This document shows positions 5,644 to 8,171 of a stretch of DNA of 8,171 nucleotides, piece after piece (within the stretch, counting starts at the first letter, position 1; each line of letters opens with the position of its first letter). A program made the translations under genes and the position numbers. The notes under the pieces are model-generated. The model saw only the letters and a program-made list of their open reading frames with translations, did no database searches and was not told the DNA's origin. Source of the DNA: Candidatus Bathyarchaeota archaeon (GTDB taxonomy: Archaea > Thermoproteota > Bathyarchaeia > TCS64). Location: the NCBI GenBank assembly GCA_937877765.1, contig CALGBN010000344.1:1-8171 (forward strand). Direction: 5' to 3'.

Positions 5644-6830
5644 GCTTTACAAGAATGATGGAGGGAAACGAGGCAGCAGCATGGGGAGCAAAGCTCGCCA
5701 GAGCAGATGTAGTGCCAGCGTATCCAATTACTCCACAAACCGAGCTGATCAGCAACATCGCTTCATTGATAGCCGACGGCACAATGAAAACCGAGTACAT
5801 CAAGGTAGAAGGAGAACACACAGCTATGGCTGCAGCGGTAGGAGCCTCAGCGGCAGGAGCAAGAGTATTCACCGCATCAAGCAGCCAAGGAATCGCCTTC
5901 ATGGACGAACCCCTCTGGATACCACCGGGCAGAAGACTGCCCATAGTGATGTGTATGGTCAACAGATCAATGGCACCACTAGGTGGGTTGAGACCAGATC
6001 ACAATGATTCAATGCATCAGCGTGACAAAGGCTGGATACTGCTCTATTGTGAGAACAGCCAAGAGGTTCTTGATACTATACTTCAGGCCTATAAGATCGC
6101 GGAGAATCCAGAGATATACCTACCAGTAGGAGTATGCTACGACGGATACTTCGTATCAGCAACAGCTACACCCACCACGGTGCCAGATCAAGCAAAGGTG
6201 GATGAGTGGCTACCACCATACAAGCATGAATGGTATGACCTGATGCCAGATAGCTACAAGATGCCACCGCCAAAGAGCTTTCTCAAACAGAGAATAGGCG
6301 TCGCAGAGGCACATCAGAAGGCAAAGAAGGTAATCGAAGCGGTTGATGTCGACTATAAGAAGCATTTTGGAAGAGGCTATGGTGGTCTCATCGAGGAGTA
6401 CAACTGTGATGGCGCAGAGGCTGTCTTAGTTACTATGGACTCCATGACTGGTACCGCCAAAGACGTGATCGATGAGATGAGGGCAGACGGTAAGACGATC
6501 GGCTTGATTAAACTCAAATGCTTCAGACCTTTCCCAACGGAAAAGTTCCGTGAGATAGCCCCCAAGTACAATGCAATCGGAGTAGTCGATAGAAACAATA
6601 GCTTCGGCTCAGCGGGAGGCGGAATAGTAGCCGTAGAGCTAGCGAGAGCGCTCTATGATCTATCTGAGAGACCTGTGATCGCCAACTTCCACGTCGGCTT
6701 ATCCGGGACTGATGTCACCATGAACCAAATACGGTACATGGCCGATGAGACACTTGAGGCGGCTAAAAAAGGTAAGGTGAAACAAGTAGTGGATTGGGTT
6801 GAGACCCATGACTTAGGAGAGGTGATGTAG
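5640..6830 (+). CDS. porA: 2-oxoacid (probably pyruvate):ferredoxin oxidoreductase, alpha subunit
   Basis: 396 residues, the usual length for the family. The N-terminal pyrimidine-binding domain has YPITP at 28-32 (the Thr31 position known to contact substrate in POR), the conserved Glu59 in EGEH that activates thiamine diphosphate, ASSSQG at 78-83, and Arg108 in VNRS, matching the substrate carboxylate-binding Arg. The DHNDSMHQRDKGWI segment (119-132) is the POR/VOR-type signature. The C-terminal transketolase-like domain II follows from about 255, with TMDSMTGTAKD and LIKLKCFRPFP. With porB it forms the catalytic core that decarboxylates the 2-oxoacid and transfers the acyl group to CoA. 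An unusual feature is APLGGLRPDHND, where relatives I recall have APxNIWxDHSD. The substrate cannot be settled by eye; pyruvate is most likely. Confidence 0.93.
   Translation: MSFTRMMEGNEAAAWGAKLARADVVPAYPITPQTELISNIASLIADGTMKTEYIKVEGEHTAMAAAVGASAAGARVFTASSSQGIAFMDEPLWIPPGRRLPIVMCMVNRSMAPLGGLRPDHNDSMHQRDKGWILLYCENSQEVLDTILQAYKIAENPEIYLPVGVCYDGYFVSATATPTTVPDQAKVDEWLPPYKHEWYDLMPDSYKMPPPKSFLKQRIGVAEAHQKAKKVIEAVDVDYKKHFGRGYGGLIEEYNCDGAEAVLVTMDSMTGTAKDVIDEMRADGKTIGLIKLKCFRPFPTEKFREIAPKYNAIGVVDRNNSFGSAGGGIVAVELARALYDLSERPVIANFHVGLSGTDVTMNQIRYMADETLEAAKKGKVKQVVDWVETHDLGEVM
6815..6825 (+). promoter_or_regulatory. Near-perfect Shine-Dalgarno for porB
   Basis: GGAGAGGTGAT includes GAGGTGAT, an exact complement of the archaeal 16S rRNA 3' tail. 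It sits inside the last codons of porA, about five bases before the porB ATG at 6831. Confidence 0.75.
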
Positions 6831-7706
6831 ATGTACAACGATGAGTTCGAGAAATACTACGAGGAACAACTGATACAAGGTGGAACCACATGCTGCCCAG
6901 GCTGTGGAGGACCACTATTCTGGAAACTAGCCCTAAAGACGCTTGGAAAGAACACTATTGTGTATGGGGACGGCCCATGCGCCATGTGTGCTCTTAGGTC
7001 TATCAAGATTCCCCACTATGCCATACATTTCAGTTTCATCGCGGATGGAGCCACAGGGATTAGTGCGGCTCTTCGAGCCAAGGGAAGAAACGATGTGACA
7101 TTGGTCTCCAGTGGCGGTGACGGTGCAAGCTCTGATATTAGCTTCGGTAAGATCAGTGCTGCTGCTGAGCGTAACGAGAATATGATACAGATTTGTATAG
7201 ATAACGAGGCTTACATGAACACGGGCATCCAGAAGAGTGGCTTGACTCCCTATGGTGCTTGGACTACAACAACTCCCACGGGTAAGGAGAGTAACAAGAA
7301 GGATATACCAATGATAGTTGCAGCCCACAAGGTACCATACGTAGCCACGGCTTCAGTTGCTTATCCACAGGATTTAGCTAGGAAGCTTGAGAAGGCGAAG
7401 AGCATTGATGGCTTCAAGTATATCCACACAGTTATCCCATGCCCCACAGGGTGGAGATTCGATCCAGCAAAGGCGGTTGAGGTTACTCGTCTCGGGGTTG
7501 ATACGTGGGTTAACCCACTGTATGAAGTAGAGGCGGGTGTCTTGAAGGTAAACCGTAAGGCGGAGGCTAAGCCCGTGCAGGAGTATTTGGGTGCTCAGGG
7601 AAGGTTTAGACGACTATCTAAAGACCAGATTGCCTATGTTCAGGGTGAGGTTGACAAAAAACGTGATGATTTGCTTGCCAATGATGCTAAGAAGATCATT
7701 CACTAA
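6831..7706 (+). CDS. porB: 2-oxoacid (probably pyruvate):ferredoxin oxidoreductase, beta subunit (TPP and 4Fe-4S)
   Basis: 291 residues, typical for PorB. It binds the diphosphate side of thiamine diphosphate through GGDGASSDI (95-103) and the NEAYMNTG segment (125-132), the GDG-to-Asn spacing expected for this cofactor. Cysteines for the proximal [4Fe-4S] cluster are Cys22 and Cys25 (CPGC), Cys50 and Cys204 (PCPTGW); Cys21, Cys53 and Cys122 are additional. The C-terminal EYLGAQGRFRRL segment is typical of POR/VOR beta subunits. The gene follows porA with no gap and ends the operon, being followed by a T-tract. Nothing suggests inactivation. Confidence 0.94.
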   Translation: MYNDEFEKYYEEQLIQGGTTCCPGCGGPLFWKLALKTLGKNTIVYGDGPCAMCALRSIKIPHYAIHFSFIADGATGISAALRAKGRNDVTLVSSGGDGASSDISFGKISAAAERNENMIQICIDNEAYMNTGIQKSGLTPYGAWTTTTPTGKESNKKDIPMIVAAHKVPYVATASVAYPQDLARKLEKAKSIDGFKYIHTVIPCPTGWRFDPAKAVEVTRLGVDTWVNPLYEVEAGVLKVNRKAEAKPVQEYLGAQGRFRRLSKDQIAYVQGEVDKKRDDLLANDAKKIIH

Positions 7707-7720
7707 TCCCTTTTTTCTCT
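7707..7720 (+). terminator. T-tract terminator of the por operon
   Basis: TCCCTTTTTTCTCT follows directly after the porB stop codon. A run of six T in a pyrimidine tract without a stem-loop is a typical archaeal intrinsic terminator. It is inferred from composition and position. Confidence 0.6.
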
Positions 7721-7737
7721 AAAAATAATAAAAAAAT
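7721..7737 (-). terminator. T-tract terminator of the solute-binding protein gene
   Basis: The minus strand reads a run of T broken by single A residues (TTTTTTATTATTTTT), beginning about ten bases after the TAA at 7749-7747. It sits back to back with the por terminator and would separate the converging transcripts. Confidence 0.55.
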
Positions 7738-7746
7738 GGTTTGGGT

Positions 7747-8171
7747 TTATTGCATGCCTGATGGGACATAACCAAGTACATCAGTGTACCAGATTACCTC
7801 ACCAGTGCCGCTCTGATAGACCCCATAGCATACATTGTCTACCTCGCCCTGTGCGTTCTCACCGTAGCCCCAGATCAAATAATCTGAGCCATATCGGTCA
7901 CCGTTCTCGTTTAAGCGACACCATCCACTTGCACCCCAGTAGTTGTACGCGACATCATCTATCACGGGAACTACCTCGTTAGCTTCCAAGCTCTGAGTCT
8001 CTAAGACCGCGGTAGCTATAATCCAGCTAATATCGTATGTGGTTGTCACATAGTAACCTGGCTGTTGTCCAAGGATTGAACGATATCTTGCATCTAGATC
8101 ATTGTACTTGGCGGACTCGCCGGGAGATGCGTTTGTGCTGAATATTTTCAGGTGATTTGCTGGTTCCGTTG
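7747..8171 (-). CDS. Type-1 periplasmic-binding-fold solute receptor (ABC transporter substrate-binding, branched-chain amino-acid type), C-terminal part only
   Basis: The open frame continues from the right edge to TAA at 7749-7747, giving 140 visible codons; the N-terminus with any signal or lipid anchor is outside the window. The segment KYNDLDARYRSILGQQPGYY, then TTYDISWIIATAVLETQS, then GASGWCRLNENGDRYGSDY and WGYGEN, follows the end of the Leu/Ile/Val-receptor fold: the Y-x-A/TYD helix, the GxxG-fxxNGDR hairpin and the final strand. Such receptors capture amino acids, amides or similar solutes outside the cell and deliver them to an ABC permease; the ligand cannot be inferred from this end. 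Two cysteines (in GWCRL and NVCYG) could form a disulfide. A GTG at 8049 could be read as a start, but the family match continues upstream of it. It is unrelated in direction to the por operon. Confidence 0.75.
   Translation of the reverse strand, partial: TEPANHLKIFSTNASPGESAKYNDLDARYRSILGQQPGYYVTTTYDISWIIATAVLETQSLEANEVVPVIDDVAYNYWGASGWCRLNENGDRYGSDYLIWGYGENAQGEVDNVCYGVYQSGTGEVIWYTDVLGYVPSGMQ

Noticed and set aside
5531..5962. Minus-strand 143-codon open frame across porD and porA
   Set aside because: Both overlapped genes are certain; the translated frame looks like an antisense artefact.
6933..7328. Minus-strand 131-codon open frame inside porB
   Set aside because: Antisense to a strongly conserved gene, low-complexity serine/leucine-type composition, no promoter or start signal.
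7747..8049. A complete small 100-residue protein starting at GTG 8049
   Set aside because: The same frame stays open to the window edge and its upstream residues continue the solute-binding-protein pattern, so this is the tail of a larger gene.

Overview
The window reads as chromosomal DNA of an archaeon of moderate GC content. Three things point to this. Promoters look archaeal: TATA-like boxes lie about 30-38 bases before start codons, giving leaderless or nearly leaderless transcripts for several first genes. Termination signals look like bare T-tracts. The gene content is also archaeal: a four-gene 2-oxoacid:ferredoxin oxidoreductase operon, a stand-alone pyruvate-kinase C-terminal domain protein, and a membrane-anchored winged-helix regulator with an outside sensor domain. 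Internal operon genes use strong Shine-Dalgarno sequences. The lineage cannot be fixed by eye; an anaerobic member of the Thermoproteota/Bathyarchaeia or Asgard type would fit.

Positions 1-3522 are read on the minus strand, from right to left. First comes a signal-peptide/TM/winged-helix regulator (3522-2272). It overlaps by four bases a secreted beta-sandwich plus long-helix protein (2275-899). Then comes a LarA-like (DUF2088) protein that starts at 853 and runs off the left edge. The first two look like a translationally coupled pair of envelope proteins with similar helical-hairpin segments. The LarA-like gene appears to have its own TATA box. Judged by eye, it has lost most residues needed for nickel-pincer racemase chemistry.

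A compact divergent promoter (about 3577-3598) separates the regulator from a plus-strand stand-alone PK_C protein (3626-4201). That gene converges on a rubrerythrin (4749-4198), and the two stop codons overlap. A second divergent promoter region (4750-4875) serves the rubrerythrin on the left and the por operon on the right.

Positions 4876-7706 hold porG-porD-porA-porB, with junctions of 0 or -4 bases and good Shine-Dalgarno sites inside the upstream genes. Together they would encode a gamma-delta-alpha-beta complex that oxidatively decarboxylates pyruvate or a related 2-oxoacid to the acyl-CoA, reducing ferredoxin. A rubrerythrin beside an oxygen-sensitive iron-sulfur enzyme suits a strict anaerobe.

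Positions 7707-7737 hold back-to-back T-tract terminators. Beyond them, on the minus strand, lies the C-terminal end of a type-1 periplasmic-binding-fold solute receptor that runs off the right edge.

No RNA gene, CRISPR array, insertion sequence or phage feature was seen. The least explained part is the minus-strand cluster of TM regulator, secreted helical protein and degenerate LarA homolog.
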